Shown here one piece after another: positions 9,252 through 18,829 of a DNA stretch of 64,000 nt. How positions within the stretch are numbered: the first letter of the stretch is position 1; each line of letters begins with the position of its first letter. Position numbers and translations under genes: made by a program. The stretch covers positions 160,188-224,187 of the forward strand of contig NZ_BPLZ01000005.1 of NCBI RefSeq assembly GCF_019656335.1, read 5' to 3'. Source of the DNA: Pseudomonas sp. NCCP-436. GTDB lineage: Bacteria > Pseudomonadota > Gammaproteobacteria > Pseudomonadales > Pseudomonadaceae. Under the pieces are notes generated by a model that saw only the letters and a program-made list of their open reading frames with translations, searched no databases and was not told the DNA's origin.

Positions 9252-10223
9252 TCAGCGCTGCCTCTCGACCGGTTCAAGTACCTGCAGCGCCAGATTGCCC
9301 TTGTGCGCCCCCAGCTTGACCTTAAAGGTCGGCACGCCATTGGCGCGCATCACCATGAATTCCGGCAGCTCCACCGGAATCACGTCGCCCGGCTGCATGT
9401 GCAGGATGTCGCGCAGCTTCAGTTGACGGCGCGCTACAGTGGCGGCCAGCGGCACGCTGACATCGAGAATGTCGTCGCGCAATGCCCGACTCCATCGCTC
9501 ATCCTGATCATCGACATCGGACTGGAAACCGGCATCAAGCATCTCGCGGATCGGCTCGATCATCGAGTAGGGCATGGTGATGTGCAGGTCACCACCACCA
9601 CCGTCCAGCTCGATGTGGAAAGTAGATACCACCACCACTTCACTGGGGCTGACGATGTTGGCCAGCGCCGGGTTAACTTCGGAGTTGACGTACTCGAAGT
9701 TGATGTCCATCACCGCATGCCAGGCCTCACGCAGGTCAACGAAAGCCTGGTCGAGCACCATGCGCACCACGCGCAGCTCGGTAGGAGTGAACTCACGCCC
9801 CTCGATCTTGGCGTGGCGTCCGTCACCGCCAAAGAAATTGTCCACCAGCTTGAACACCAGCCGGGAGTCGAGAATAAAAAGGCCGGTGCCGCGCAACGGC
9901 TTCATCTTGACCAGATTGAGACTGGTGGGCACGTAGAGCGAGTGGACGTACTCGCCAAACTTCATCACCTGCACACCACCGACGGCGACATCGGCCGAGC
10001 GGCGCAGCAGATTGAACATGCTGATACGGGTATAGCGGGCGAAACGCTCGTTGATCATTTCCAGCGTTGGCATGCGTCCGCGGACGATGCGATCCTGGCT
10101 GGTCAGGTCATACTGACGGACACTGCCGGGCTCTGCGGCATCCTCCGTCTCTACCAGCCCATCGTCGACACCATGTAGCAAGGCATCGATTTCGTCCTGG
10201 GATAGCAGGTCTTGTACGGCCAT
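9252..10223 (-). CDS. fliM: Flagellar motor switch protein FliM
   Basis: FliM is the C-ring protein that binds phosphorylated CheY. The 323-residue protein starts with the CheY-binding segment LLSQDEIDALLHGV, has the middle domain (TLEMINERFARYTRISMFNLLRRS onward), and ends in a SpoA-like C-terminal domain (LRDILHMQPGDVIPVELPE). It starts 13 bp after fliL. Confidence 0.97.
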   Translation of the reverse strand: MAVQDLLSQDEIDALLHGVDDGLVETEDAAEPGSVRQYDLTSQDRIVRGRMPTLEMINERFARYTRISMFNLLRRSADVAVGGVQVMKFGEYVHSLYVPTSLNLVKMKPLRGTGLFILDSRLVFKLVDNFFGGDGRHAKIEGREFTPTELRVVRMVLDQAFVDLREAWHAVMDINFEYVNSEVNPALANIVSPSEVVVVSTFHIELDGGGGDLHITMPYSMIEPIREMLDAGFQSDVDDQDERWSRALRDDILDVSVPLAATVARRQLKLRDILHMQPGDVIPVELPEFMVMRANGVPTFKVKLGAHKGNLALQVLEPVERQR

Positions 10224-10236
10224 AATCGGCTCCGGG

Positions 10237-10752
10237 CTACTGCAATACGAAATTGGTGAACAGCACCTGTTCGACTACAGGGCTGCCGGTTTCTTTTTGA
10301 GCCAGTTCCTGCACCTTGGCCAATGCCTGCTGCAACAGCTGCGCCTTGCCCTCAGGCGTACGTAGAACAGCGAAATCCTGGCCAGATAACAACATCACAA
10401 GTTGGTTGCGCAGCAGCGGCATGTGGGTTTTGAGGCGCTCCATACCAACAGCGTCACGCCCCATCAGCGCCATGCTTACCTGCAAATAGCGGGTGCGGTT
10501 CTCATAATTGAAATTCACCACAAAAGCCGGTTGCAAGTCCTGATAAAGCGCAGGCAGACGCACCGGCGGCAGCGCACTGGTCTGCTCCGGAACACTCTCG
10601 GCATTTTGACGATCCTTGCTGAGGATGAACCAGGTTCCGCCAACGGAAAGGCCGACAGCCAGAAGCAGGCTCGCCACGATCAACACAATGAGCTTGAGTT
10701 TACCTGTGCCGGACGCACTGCCGTCGCCGCCCGCAGCCCCATTCTTAGCCAT
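10237..10752 (-). CDS. fliL: Flagellar basal body-associated protein FliL
   Basis: FliL is an inner-membrane protein next to the stator units. The 171-residue protein has one transmembrane helix at about residues 19-40 (LKLIVLIVASLLLAVGLSVG) and a periplasmic domain (AFVVNFNYENRTRYLQVSMAL). It is the first gene of the fliLMNOPQR-flhB operon, with a sigma-54 site about 50 bp upstream. Confidence 0.95.
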   Translation of the reverse strand: MAKNGAAGGDGSASGTGKLKLIVLIVASLLLAVGLSVGGTWFILSKDRQNAESVPEQTSALPPVRLPALYQDLQPAFVVNFNYENRTRYLQVSMALMGRDAVGMERLKTHMPLLRNQLVMLLSGQDFAVLRTPEGKAQLLQQALAKVQELAQKETGSPVVEQVLFTNFVLQ

Positions 10753-10802
10753 GCCAATAATCCGTCACGATAAAAGTTCTTTCCGGGTTCAAGAGGTTAG
10801 GA

Positions 10803-10817
10803 GCAAGTGTTATGCCA
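10803..10817 (-). promoter_or_regulatory. Sigma-54 promoter upstream of fliL
   Basis: The minus strand reads TGGCATAACACTTGC, a good -24/-12 element with 10 bp between GG and GC. It lies in the 234-bp fliK-fliL gap and would drive fliL to flhB. Confidence 0.75.
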
Positions 10818-10986
10818 GCATCCTGACTGACTTGTCTAATTTCCTGAGACCGCTGGCACCAGTTCATCTGCCACAATATTCTGGAAATGGCTCCGGGGTG
10901 CGGATTTAACAGCGCCACGTAGCAACTGTCACGTCAAACGACAGCGCCCAGGCAATTGCCCGGGCGCCGCGAGTAAAAACACCAAC

Positions 10987-12108
10987 TCAAGCGTAGTAGT
11001 CCACCAGCCCCCTGCCTGCACGCAGCGTATCCATACGCTCGGCAGCTTCGCTCAGGCGCTCATCGGCAAACAACGACTCATCAGCCGAGCTAGCGCGCGC
11101 ACGCCCCTCGCGCGCTTCCTGCCCCTCACGCCCCTGGGCATGATCCGAAACATTGGCATCTGCCAGGTTCATGCCCTGCTGGGTGAACAGCTCGCGCAGG
11201 CGGTGCATCTGCCCCTCAAGCGCCTCTCGCACACCAGCGTTGGCACTGGCGAAGGAAACCTGAGCCTGATCCTGGGTCAGGTTGACTCGTACCTCCAGTC
11301 GCCCCAGCTCGGCAGGATCGAGCTGTATCTCGGCTGACTGGAGGTTCTGGCTGGACAGCCACATGACCCGCTCAACCAGCGCCTCACTCCAGCCGGCCTG
11401 CTGCATAATCAGAGGCTGACCCGGTACCAGCGGCAAACGCTGTGCCGTCACAGACTGCTGGCCAACAGCTTGGGCCAAAATACTCAGACGTCCGGCAAGC
11501 GGATCTGCGCGGCTGGGTTCGACGCTCTCCTTCTGGCTCTCCAGCCCCTCTGACGGACTGTCGAAATGCAGCTCGGTAGGCGCCTCCTCGCCTTGAGCGC
11601 CATCCTCCAGTGCCATGGCAGACATCGCCGCGGCAAAGTCTCCGCGCCCGGTACGCTCGCTACGCGTGGCCAATAGCCGCCCCTGGTCTGCCAGCTGCGA
11701 CTTCGGATCTAAGGATGCCTCGGCATCCAGCTGCAGCTGCTCACCCAGGTTCCCGCCGTCAGGCTCAGGGGGCATCTCACTCTGCAGCTCCCCAGCCAAA
11801 GCCATCGCCAGCAGTGGATCGAGAACCTGCGGAGCATCTTCCGCGTCCGGCAAAGCATTGCCGGTATCGGCAACATCCGACTGCTCAGCGGCAGGCTCGG
11901 CGGCCTTCCCTGCCGGCCGCCCGGTTGCGGCATCGTTATGCTTCGCCCCCTCGGAGCGTTCGACAGAACGGCCCTGGCGCTCCTGCTCATAGACCTCGGA
12001 AAAGCTGGAACCCTTGTTCCGAGAGGGCTCCAGCGCCCTGGCAGAAGGCTGAACCTTGCTCTTGGCCTCAGGCGGAGCCTGCAGGCGCAATTCGGGCAAC
12101 GCGGACAT
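10987..12108 (-). CDS. fliK: Flagellar hook-length control protein FliK
   Basis: FliK measures the hook and triggers the export switch in FlhB. The 373-residue protein has a low-complexity, charged N-terminal two thirds and the conserved C-terminal domain (MWLSSQNLQSAEIQLDPAEL, VNLTQDQAQVSFASAN) near residues 235-310. The start at 12108 (MSALPELRLQ) has a GGAGA box 8-9 bp upstream. The longer open frame would run back towards the Hpt gene and has no ribosome-binding site. Confidence 0.92.
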   Translation of the reverse strand: MSALPELRLQAPPEAKSKVQPSARALEPSRNKGSSFSEVYEQERQGRSVERSEGAKHNDAATGRPAGKAAEPAAEQSDVADTGNALPDAEDAPQVLDPLLAMALAGELQSEMPPEPDGGNLGEQLQLDAEASLDPKSQLADQGRLLATRSERTGRGDFAAAMSAMALEDGAQGEEAPTELHFDSPSEGLESQKESVEPSRADPLAGRLSILAQAVGQQSVTAQRLPLVPGQPLIMQQAGWSEALVERVMWLSSQNLQSAEIQLDPAELGRLEVRVNLTQDQAQVSFASANAGVREALEGQMHRLRELFTQQGMNLADANVSDHAQGREGQEAREGRARASSADESLFADERLSEAAERMDTLRAGRGLVDYYA

Positions 12109-12175
12109 GGACAGTCTCCGTCTATTGATTCGTGATAACACCAAAGCAAAGGACGGGCCAACTCGGCAGAGAGCT

Positions 12176-12529
12176 TTAGTGACGGTAACGTTGGCGCTCA
12201 GACTTAAGCAAAATGCGTACGATGGCGAATTCGCGCTCAATCTTGCCGATCAGATCCGGCAACTGCTCTAGCGCCTCATGGTGTCCGAGATCCTCCAGCT
12301 GGCGACAGAGCTCGGCCAGCAAAGGAGCGCCCATGTTACTGCAGCTGCCTTTAAAACTGTGGGCAGCCAGGCGTAGCCCCCGGCTATCGCCCTCTATCGC
12401 GGTGCGACGCAATAGTCGCAAGCGTTCCTCAGAGTCAGCTACAAAGGTATCGAGCAAAACCGGATACTCGTCTTCCATAACCTCCTGCAGAGCAGCCAGC
12501 ACAGCATCGTCAAGATGGATGTCAGACAC
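12176..12529 (-). CDS. Histidine phosphotransfer (Hpt) domain protein, HptB-like
   Basis: This 117-residue protein is a single Hpt domain with the phosphorylation motif AAHSFKGSCSNMGA and the acceptor His at residue 57. It starts at GTG 12529, preceded by GGGAG. In P. putida-type genomes an Hpt gene lies between fliJ and fliK together with a response regulator/phosphatase (HsbR) and an anti-anti-sigma factor (HsbA). Here those partners are absent and 347 non-coding bases take their place. The role is probably relay signalling in flagellar/biofilm control, with the partners elsewhere. Confidence 0.85.
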   Translation of the reverse strand: MSDIHLDDAVLAALQEVMEDEYPVLLDTFVADSEERLRLLRRTAIEGDSRGLRLAAHSFKGSCSNMGAPLLAELCRQLEDLGHHEALEQLPDLIGKIEREFAIVRILLKSERQRYRH

Positions 12530-12876
12530 CAGATCACTCCCTGATTGCCGGGCTCGTCACGAACCAGGCTTTGTACGAAAGGAGCCTGTGCTCGATGACT
12601 TTCCGTATAGAGCCTAGCAACGCCTGCAACTCCAAAAACAGCGCCTCCGGCTGCCAGCGCAGCCTGTGAAAGCAGCCGGCATTATGCCTTAGCGAATCAG
12701 CAAAACTCTACGCTGATACCGCGCTCATCCGGCCAGACATTAGAATGTCGCTAAAAGCGAATGTGCTTCAGACCTGCGCTCAATGCATTTTGACGGGCAG
12801 CATGATCGACGCCGAATCGAAGGCCACTCAGATGCCGATTTACTGCTGACAGTGCATCGTCGATGCACAATCACGC
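12530..12876. other. Gene-free gap between fliJ and the Hpt gene
   Basis: These 347 bases hold no credible reading frame. The only clear structure is a 17-nt inverted repeat at 12852-12868 (7-bp arms GTGCATC/GATGCAC around GTC) just after the fliJ stop. It lacks a U-run, so it is not a canonical terminator. No sigma-54 motif was found. The gap occupies the place where hsbA and hsbR lie in related genomes. Confidence 0.6.
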
Positions 12877-13326
12877 TCAGCCGTCGTCACGCTCCACCAG
12901 ACGCTGCGCCAGTTCATCGAGCAACTTCTGTTCGCGCTTGTCCTCGGCCAACCGTGCCTCGTTCAGGTAGCGTTGTACCAGTTTGCGCAAGCCTTCCAGA
13001 CGTGCATAACGCTGCTGCCAGGCAGCACGCGCCTTCTCCAGATTGGCCTTATGCCACTGGATACTCTGCCACTGCTGCTCAACAGCCAGCTCAAGCTGTG
13101 TCAGAAAACGCTGGTAATTTATCAGCCACTGCCCGGAAACGCCCTGACTACCCTGGTTGATCCACTGCTGCTGGTAGTCGTCTCGGTAACGTTCCAGCTC
13201 GCCGAGCTTGGCTTCAGCCTGGCTCACCACCCCCTGGCAGTGACCCAGCTGGCGTGCAGCATCGCGCTCGGCCTTTTCCGCCATATCAACGACCGGCTGC
13301 AGGCGCTTGGCACGGCTCAGGCTCAT
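12877..13326 (-). CDS. fliJ: Flagellar export chaperone/stalk protein FliJ
   Basis: FliJ is the coiled-coil stalk of the FliI ATPase complex. The 149-residue, Gln/Glu/Arg-rich protein is predicted almost wholly helical. It starts MSLSRAKRLQPVVDMAEKAE and lies 31 bp after fliI. The family is poorly conserved, so position and coiled-coil character carry the call. Confidence 0.92.
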   Translation of the reverse strand: MSLSRAKRLQPVVDMAEKAERDAARQLGHCQGVVSQAEAKLGELERYRDDYQQQWINQGSQGVSGQWLINYQRFLTQLELAVEQQWQSIQWHKANLEKARAAWQQRYARLEGLRKLVQRYLNEARLAEDKREQKLLDELAQRLVERDDG

Positions 13327-13357
13327 GCTTAGGCTCCTGGTTCAGGCACTGCTGTCA

Positions 13358-14704
13358 TCACGACTCCAGCACCGCCATCAGTTGATCCCGACTCTGCGTC
13401 ATCGGCACGCACTCGCTGAGCCCCTGACGCAGGTAGTGGGCCATGGCCGGCTGACGGGCGATGGCCAGATCTGTGTCGGGATCGCCGCCGGCGACGTAAG
13501 CCCCGACGCTGATCAGGTCGCGGCTCTGCTGGTAACGCGACCACAGCTGCTTGAAGCGCTGTGCCTGCCTGAGGTGCTCGGGACTGACCACCTGCGGCAT
13601 GACCCGGCTGATCGAGGCCTCGATGTCGATGGCCGGGTAATGGCCCTCCTCCGCCAAGCGGCGCGACAGCACAAAGTGCCCGTCGAGCACGCCGCGCGCA
13701 GCGTCGGCGATTGGATCCTGCTGGTCGTCACCCTCGGAAAGCACGGTGTAGAAGGCTGTGATCGAACCACCACCGGCCTCGCCGTTGCCGGCACGCTCTA
13801 CCAGCTTCGGCAGCTTGGCAAACACCGACGGCGGGTAGCCCTTGGTTGCTGGCGGCTCGCCGATGGCCAGAGCAATTTCGCGCTGAGCCTGGGCATAACG
13901 GGTCAAAGAATCCATCAGCAGCAGGACGTTCTTGCCCTTGTCGCGAAAATATTCGGCGATACGCGTGCAGTACTGGGCGGCACGCAGACGCATCAGCGGC
14001 GCATCGTCAGCTGGCGAAGCCACCACCACCGAGCGTTTGAGGCCCTCCTCGCCGAGAATCTCGTCAATGAACTCCTTGACCTCGCGACCACGCTCACCAA
14101 TCAGCCCAACGACGATAATCTCGGCCTCGGTAAAGCGGGTCATCATGCCCAGCAACACCGACTTGCCGACACCGGTACCAGCGAACAGTCCCAGACGCTG
14201 GCCACGACCGACGGTGAGCAGGCCGTTGATTGAGCGGATGCCGACATCCAGCGGCTGACTGATCGGGTCGCGCTTGAGCGGGTTGATAGTGGGGCCGTCC
14301 ATCGGCACCCAATCCTCAGCCTTCATCCCGCCCTTGCCATCAAGCGCACGACCGGCGCCATCAAGCACCCGGCCAAGCATGCTCATACCCATCGGTAGGC
14401 GCCCGGTCTCCGCCAGTGGCACGACACGCGCCCCCGGGGCTATACCGGCCAGACTGCCGACCGGCATCAGGTAGATTTTGCTGCCGGAAAAGCCCATTAC
14501 CTCGGCTTCGACCTGCACCGGGTGGTAGCTGTCATCGTTGATCACCAGGCAGCGGCTGCCAACTGCGGTACGCAACCCCTCAGCCTCCAGAGTCAGCCCC
14601 ACCATGCGCAGCAGACGGCCTTCGACAACGGACTGAGCCGGCAGGCGGATGGCGTCGATATAGCTATCCAACCGACGGGCAAAACTGATGCGGTCAAGAC
14701 GCAT
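13358..14704 (-). CDS. fliI: Flagellum-specific ATPase FliI
   Basis: FliI is the hexameric export ATPase related to F1-beta. The 448-residue protein has Walker [16 protein letters not shown] near residues 165-180, the [11 protein letters not shown] segment and Walker [14 protein letters not shown]. The start at 14704 ([12 protein letters not shown]) fits known FliI N-termini; an ATG at 14713 adds three residues. The start lies inside the end of fliH (overlap about 11 bp), suggesting coupled translation. Confidence 0.96.
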   Translation of the reverse strand: MRLDRISFARRLDSYIDAIRLPAQSVVEGRLLRMVGLTLEAEGLRTAVGSRCLVINDDSYHPVQVEAEVMGFSGSKIYLMPVGSLAGIAPGARVVPLAETGRLPMGMSMLGRVLDGAGRALDGKGGMKAEDWVPMDGPTINPLKRDPISQPLDVGIRSINGLLTVGRGQRLGLFAGTGVGKSVLLGMMTRFTEAEIIVVGLIGERGREVKEFIDEILGEEGLKRSVVVASPADDAPLMRLRAAQYCTRIAEYFRDKGKNVLLLMDSLTRYAQAQREIALAIGEPPATKGYPPSVFAKLPKLVERAGNGEAGGGSITAFYTVLSEGDDQQDPIADAARGVLDGHFVLSRRLAEEGHYPAIDIEASISRVMPQVVSPEHLRQAQRFKQLWSRYQQSRDLISVGAYVAGGDPDTDLAIARQPAMAHYLRQGLSECVPMTQSRDQLMAVLES

Positions 14705-15494
14705 CGTCGTCATCCAGACTCAGGTGGATGTCAGCCTCCGGCGACTGCGAGAACTGTGCGCGCTGCTGTTCGAACAGCTGCTTGAGAGCCTGTGACAGGC
14801 GCGTCTCGATGCTGGCATCGATCTGGCTGTGCTCCGTCTCGATACGACAGCCCCCCGGCAGCAGATTGTCATCTTCGAGAATGCGCCAGCTTTCCTCGTG
14901 TCGCTCACGTAGCGCACGAATGGTTTCGAAATCCTGCGGATTGACCTGGATACGCACATTACTGGCCCCCATCGGCAACAGCTTGAGCGCCTCGCGCAGT
15001 ACCTGGCGGATCTGACTGGAGTCGATGCTCAGCTCGCGCTGAACCACCTCGCGCACCATATGGCCGACCAACCGTACCAGAGCGACTTCGAGCTGCTGAT
15101 CCTGCTCTGCGATAGGCTCGAACAGCTGGCTCATGAGTTTCTCCAGGCTGCCTAGTCTGAGCGCCAGCTGCGCTTCGGCCTCCTGCCGCGCCTTGAGCTG
15201 GCCGGAGTGGAACCCATCCTTCTCGCCAGCAGCAAACCCTTCGTTGTAGGCGTCCTGGCGGATGGCCTCAAGCTCCTCCAGAGTCAGCGGCTGCACCTGT
15301 TCGGGCGGAACCTCCTCAATCTGCACGGGAAGCTCCGGTTCGGTCTCCACCGGTTCAGACTGCGGTTCCTCCAGCACTTCAGGCTCTTCGGAGGCCTCCA
15401 CCGAGGCATCGAAGCTGGGCAACGCCCAGCGGTCGAAGACACCCAGCTCGCTGGCACGGATCAGCTCGCTTTCCGATTCCTTGTTCACCGCCAT
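14694..15494 (-). CDS. fliH: Flagellar assembly protein FliH
   Basis: FliH holds FliI in a peripheral complex and docks it to the C-ring. The 266-residue protein has an N-terminal [14 protein letters not shown] motif, an acidic linker at residues 35-70, a helical region with [18 protein letters not shown] at about residues 87-104, and a C-terminal domain rich in Gln and Glu. Overlap with fliI and a 3-bp gap to fliG show one operon. Confidence 0.95.
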   Translation of the reverse strand: MAVNKESESELIRASELGVFDRWALPSFDASVEASEEPEVLEEPQSEPVETEPELPVQIEEVPPEQVQPLTLEELEAIRQDAYNEGFAAGEKDGFHSGQLKARQEAEAQLALRLGSLEKLMSQLFEPIAEQDQQLEVALVRLVGHMVREVVQRELSIDSSQIRQVLREALKLLPMGASNVRIQVNPQDFETIRALRERHEESWRILEDDNLLPGGCRIETEHSQIDASIETRLSQALKQLFEQQRAQFSQSPEADIHLSLDDDDAS

Positions 15495-15497
15495 GGC

Positions 15498-16514
15498 TTA
15501 GACCATCTCCTCGCCACCCTTGCCACCGAGCACTATCTCGCCAGCTTCCGCCATACGACGGGCAATGGTGAGAATCTCCTTCTGCGCCGTTTCCACGTCG
15601 CTGACCCGTACCGGCCCCTTGGCCTCCAGATCGTCGCGCAACAGCTCGGCGGCACGCTTGGACATGTTCTTGAAGACCTTCTCCTTGACCGCGTCGTCGG
15701 CCCCCTTCAGCGCCAGCACCAATACCTCAGAGGAGACCTCGCGCAGCAACAGCTGGATGCCACGGTCGTCGACATCGGCCAGGTTGTCGAAAACGAACAT
15801 CAGATCCTCGATCTGCATCGACAGATCCTCGTCCATCTCGCGAATGGCATCCATCAGTTGCCCTTCGATGGAGCTGTCGAGGAAGTTCATGATGTCCGCT
15901 GCACGCTTGACCCCGCCCATGGCAGCACGTGACGTATTGGCGCTACCGGAGAACTGCTTCTCGAGGATCTGATTGAGTTCCTTGAGCGCCGAGGGCTGCA
16001 CAGTGTTAAGCGATGACACGCGCAGGATAATGTCCAGGCGCACCTTATGATCGAAGTGACTAAGCACCTCGCCGGCCTGATCCGGGTCGAGGTAGGCCAC
16101 CACGATAGCCTGAATCTGCGGGTGCTCGTAACGAATCACGTCGGCTACCGCGCGTGGCTCCATCCATTTGAGACTGTCCAGACCACTGGTGCTGCCACCC
16201 AGCAGGATCCGGTCGATCAGGTTGCCTGCCTTATCCTCACCCAGGGCCTGGGTGAGCATCTTGCGGATGTAACCATCGGCACCGACACCAAGGCTGGTCT
16301 GGTCGCCGACGATCTCGACAAACTCAGCCATCACCTGCTCCACCTGTTCACGGTGAATATTGCGCATCGCGGCCATGGCCATGCCAACCCGCTGCACTTC
16401 CTTCGGCCCGAGGTGACGCAGCACCTGCGCCGCGTCGGTCTCGCCCAGCGACAGCAGCAAGATGGCTGCCTTGTCAACCTTGCTCAACTTGCTGACGGTA
16501 CGATTGTCACTCAT
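15498..16514 (-). CDS. fliG: Flagellar motor switch protein FliG
   Basis: FliG is the torque-transmitting C-ring protein. The 338-residue protein shows the N-terminal FliF-binding domain (VDKAAILLLSLGETDAAQVLRHLGP), the EHPQ motif of the middle domain (YEHPQIQAIVVAYL), and the C-terminal domain with charged residues that meet the stator (LKGADDAVKEKVFKNMSKRAAE). It overlaps the end of fliF by 8 bp. Confidence 0.97.
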   Translation of the reverse strand: MSDNRTVSKLSKVDKAAILLLSLGETDAAQVLRHLGPKEVQRVGMAMAAMRNIHREQVEQVMAEFVEIVGDQTSLGVGADGYIRKMLTQALGEDKAGNLIDRILLGGSTSGLDSLKWMEPRAVADVIRYEHPQIQAIVVAYLDPDQAGEVLSHFDHKVRLDIILRVSSLNTVQPSALKELNQILEKQFSGSANTSRAAMGGVKRAADIMNFLDSSIEGQLMDAIREMDEDLSMQIEDLMFVFDNLADVDDRGIQLLLREVSSEVLVLALKGADDAVKEKVFKNMSKRAAELLRDDLEAKGPVRVSDVETAQKEILTIARRMAEAGEIVLGGKGGEEMV

Positions 16515-18285
16515 CGGCGTTGATCCATTCTTTCACCACCTGGGCCACCCGGCCCGGGTCTTCAGCCACCAAACTCTTGATGGCATTCAGTTGGGCATCA
16601 TAACCCTCGCTGGGACTGGGCAGCAGGATACTTTGCGGGCCGCCCAGACTGACGCGATCCTCGGCCAACTCACCATCAAGCCCGGCCATGTCGCCCAGCT
16701 CGCCCTCACCGGCTGCCTCCAGCTCACGGCTCTTGCTGCCGCTAATATTGTTCAGCAGCGGACGCAGCACGATCAGCGCCAGAACGGCGATGATCAATAC
16801 ACCAACCACCTGCTTAACGATGTTCCAGAACCATGGTTCGGTGTAGAACGGCTCACTCGGAATCACCTCATCCTGTGCATCAGCGAAAGCGCTATTGATC
16901 ACACTGACACTGTCACCCCGGCTGGCATCGAAACCGACCGAATCCTGTACCAGACGGGTAAAGCGGGCCAGGTCGTCAGCACTCCAGGGTATCCGGGTGG
17001 TCTCACCGGTGGCCGGATCCACCCGGATCTGGTCGTCTACCACCACGGCGACGGAAAGACGACGCAAGCGCCCCTGCTGCTGTTTGGTGTAACTGATCGA
17101 ACGATCCAGCTCGAAGTTGCGGGTCGACTGCTCGCGCTTGTCGGCCGGATACGGCGCCAGCATCGGCTGACCTGTCACCGGATCCATGATCTGCTGGCCG
17201 TTGGCGTCCACCAGCGGCTGCCCCGGCGCCACCGGCCCAGCACTACCGGCCACCCCCCCCGTCTGTTCCGGAGCGCTGGCCGGGCCCGGCGGCTGATTGG
17301 AAAGAGCGCCAGGCACGCCCTGTGGCGGCAGGCTGCTCTGACGCTGTTCGTTGACCTGTTGTTCGCTGCGCAGTGCCGGCTGATCCGGGTTGAACATCTC
17401 GGAGGTGGATTCGACCGAGCTGAAATCGACGTCCGCCGAAACTTCCGCCTTGTAGCGTCCGACGCCAAGCACCGGCTGCAGGATGTTATGCACGCGCTGG
17501 GTGAACAGGCTTTCCATCCGGCGGGTGTAGTCGAACTGCTTGCCGGCCATGGTCAGTTCAGACAACTCCTGCTGATCCGAGAGTAGATTGCCCTTTTGGT
17601 CGACCACGGTGACTTGGTTCTTGTCCAGCTCAGGCACACTGGTAGCCACCAGGTTGACAATCGCCATCACCTGGCTTGGCTCCAGCGCCCGCCCCGGATA
17701 CAGCTCAACCAGTACCGAGGCGCTGGGCTTGCGTTCGTCGCGTACAAACACTGAAGACTTCGGCACGGCCAGGTGCACACGTGCGGCCTTGACGTTGTTC
17801 AGGCTGGAGATGGTGCGGGCCAACTCCCCTTCAAGACCGCGACGATAGCGGGTCGCCTCCATAAACTGGCTGGTGCCCAGTCCCTGCTCACGATCCAGGA
17901 TCTCGAAACCCACGCTGGTATCGGTCGGTGCGACGCCGGCCGCCGCCAGACGCAGCCGCGCACGCGCGAGATCCTCGGACCTGACCAACAAAGCGCCAGA
18001 ATTGGGTTCAAGGGTGTAGTCGATGCCGGCAGCAGTCAGAGTGTCCAGCACCTGAGTTGCATCCATGCCGTTGAGACTGCCGTAGAGCGGGCGGTAATCC
18101 GGCTGCTGCGACCAGAGTACTACGGCAAAACCGATGGCCACGCTGGCCGCCAGCCCGACCAGCAGGCCAAGCTGACGCAACACCGACATATCGGCCAGAT
18201 TCTCCAGAAAGCTCAGGCGCAGCAGCGGGCTCTTAGCTTCAGCGGCCTCGGCCTTGACAGGAACATTTGCAGCGGCTTCAGACAT
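16507..18285 (-). CDS. fliF: Flagellar MS-ring protein FliF
   Basis: FliF forms the MS-ring in the inner membrane. The 592-residue protein has an N-terminal transmembrane helix (LGLLVGLAASVAIGFAVVLW, about residues 41-60), the YscJ/FliF ring-building domains, a Pro/Gly-rich periplasmic stretch at about residues 300-370, a second transmembrane helix (VVGVLIIAVLALIVLRPLL) and the C-terminal FliG-binding tail. It lies 10 bp after fliE. Confidence 0.97.
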   Translation of the reverse strand: MSEAAANVPVKAEAAEAKSPLLRLSFLENLADMSVLRQLGLLVGLAASVAIGFAVVLWSQQPDYRPLYGSLNGMDATQVLDTLTAAGIDYTLEPNSGALLVRSEDLARARLRLAAAGVAPTDTSVGFEILDREQGLGTSQFMEATRYRRGLEGELARTISSLNNVKAARVHLAVPKSSVFVRDERKPSASVLVELYPGRALEPSQVMAIVNLVATSVPELDKNQVTVVDQKGNLLSDQQELSELTMAGKQFDYTRRMESLFTQRVHNILQPVLGVGRYKAEVSADVDFSSVESTSEMFNPDQPALRSEQQVNEQRQSSLPPQGVPGALSNQPPGPASAPEQTGGVAGSAGPVAPGQPLVDANGQQIMDPVTGQPMLAPYPADKREQSTRNFELDRSISYTKQQQGRLRRLSVAVVVDDQIRVDPATGETTRIPWSADDLARFTRLVQDSVGFDASRGDSVSVINSAFADAQDEVIPSEPFYTEPWFWNIVKQVVGVLIIAVLALIVLRPLLNNISGSKSRELEAAGEGELGDMAGLDGELAEDRVSLGGPQSILLPSPSEGYDAQLNAIKSLVAEDPGRVAQVVKEWINADE

Positions 18286-18295
18286 GTATCAACCC

Positions 18296-18625
18296 TCAGA
18301 CCGGCATCTGCATGATGTCTTGGTAGGCCTGAACCAGCTTGTTACGCACTTGGGTCATCGCCTGGAAGGATACGCTGGCCTTTTGCGAAGCGATCATCAC
18401 GTCAGTCAGGTCGACGCCACTCTGGCCCATCTCGAAGGCCTCGGCCAGCTTGTTGGAAGCTTGCTGGGTTTCATTGACCTTGTTGACCGCCTGCCCAAGC
18501 ATTTCCGAGAAGCTCGGCACACCCTGCACTGGCTCGCTTGCCACAGGCTTTTGCCGCGCCATGGCCTCAGCCTGCATGGCACGCATTTCCAACATCAAGC
18601 GATTGAATTCGACACCCTGGCTCAT
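18296..18625 (-). CDS. fliE: Flagellar hook-basal body protein FliE
   Basis: FliE joins the MS-ring to the rod. The 109-residue protein begins [20 protein letters not shown] and ends with the typical [17 protein letters not shown]. The start at 18625 has a GGAGG box 7 bp upstream. The open frame extends 20 codons further, but that extension covers the sigma-54 promoter at 18679-18693, so the short start is correct. It is the first gene of fliEFGHIJ. Confidence 0.96.
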   Translation of the reverse strand: MSQGVEFNRLMLEMRAMQAEAMARQKPVASEPVQGVPSFSEMLGQAVNKVNETQQASNKLAEAFEMGQSGVDLTDVMIASQKASVSFQAMTQVRNKLVQAYQDIMQMPV

Positions 18626-18678
18626 GACTTCCTCCACCGTCCGCTTTTTGACACAAGCGGCCTTGTACATGGATATCT

Positions 18679-18693
18679 GCAACAAGAATGCCA
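18679..18693 (-). promoter_or_regulatory. Sigma-54 promoter upstream of fliE
   Basis: The minus strand reads TGGCATTCTTGTTGC, with GG and GC 10 bp apart, 54 bp before the fliE start. It would serve fliEFGHIJ as a class III flagellar promoter dependent on FleR, as in P. aeruginosa. Confidence 0.78.
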
Positions 18694-18787
18694 GAACGCT
18701 AATTAGCAGCTATATCGACTGACAGACTTGTGCCCATGTGTCTCGGTCGAGCAAAACCGGATCAGAGCTGGCCAGCCTGCGAAGGAA

Positions 18788-18813
18788 GAAAAAACCGGGC
18801 ACTCCGGCCCGGT
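18788..18813 (-). terminator. Rho-independent terminator after fleR
   Basis: On the minus strand a 7-bp perfect stem (ACCGGGC/GCCCGGT) with a 6-nt loop is followed by a run of T. It sits just after the fleR stop and upstream of the fliE promoter, and so separates the two operons. Confidence 0.85.
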
Positions 18814-18829
18814 ATGTATTGCTCAGTGT

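Noticed and set aside
10944..10967. Strong inverted repeat after fliK as a terminator
   Set aside because: The stem (12 bp, central AATT) is real, but no U-run follows on either strand, so it was not called a terminator.
12783..13160. Plus-strand ORF of 125 codons opposite fliJ
   Set aside because: It is antisense to fliJ with Ala/Pro/Arg-rich composition typical of shadow frames.
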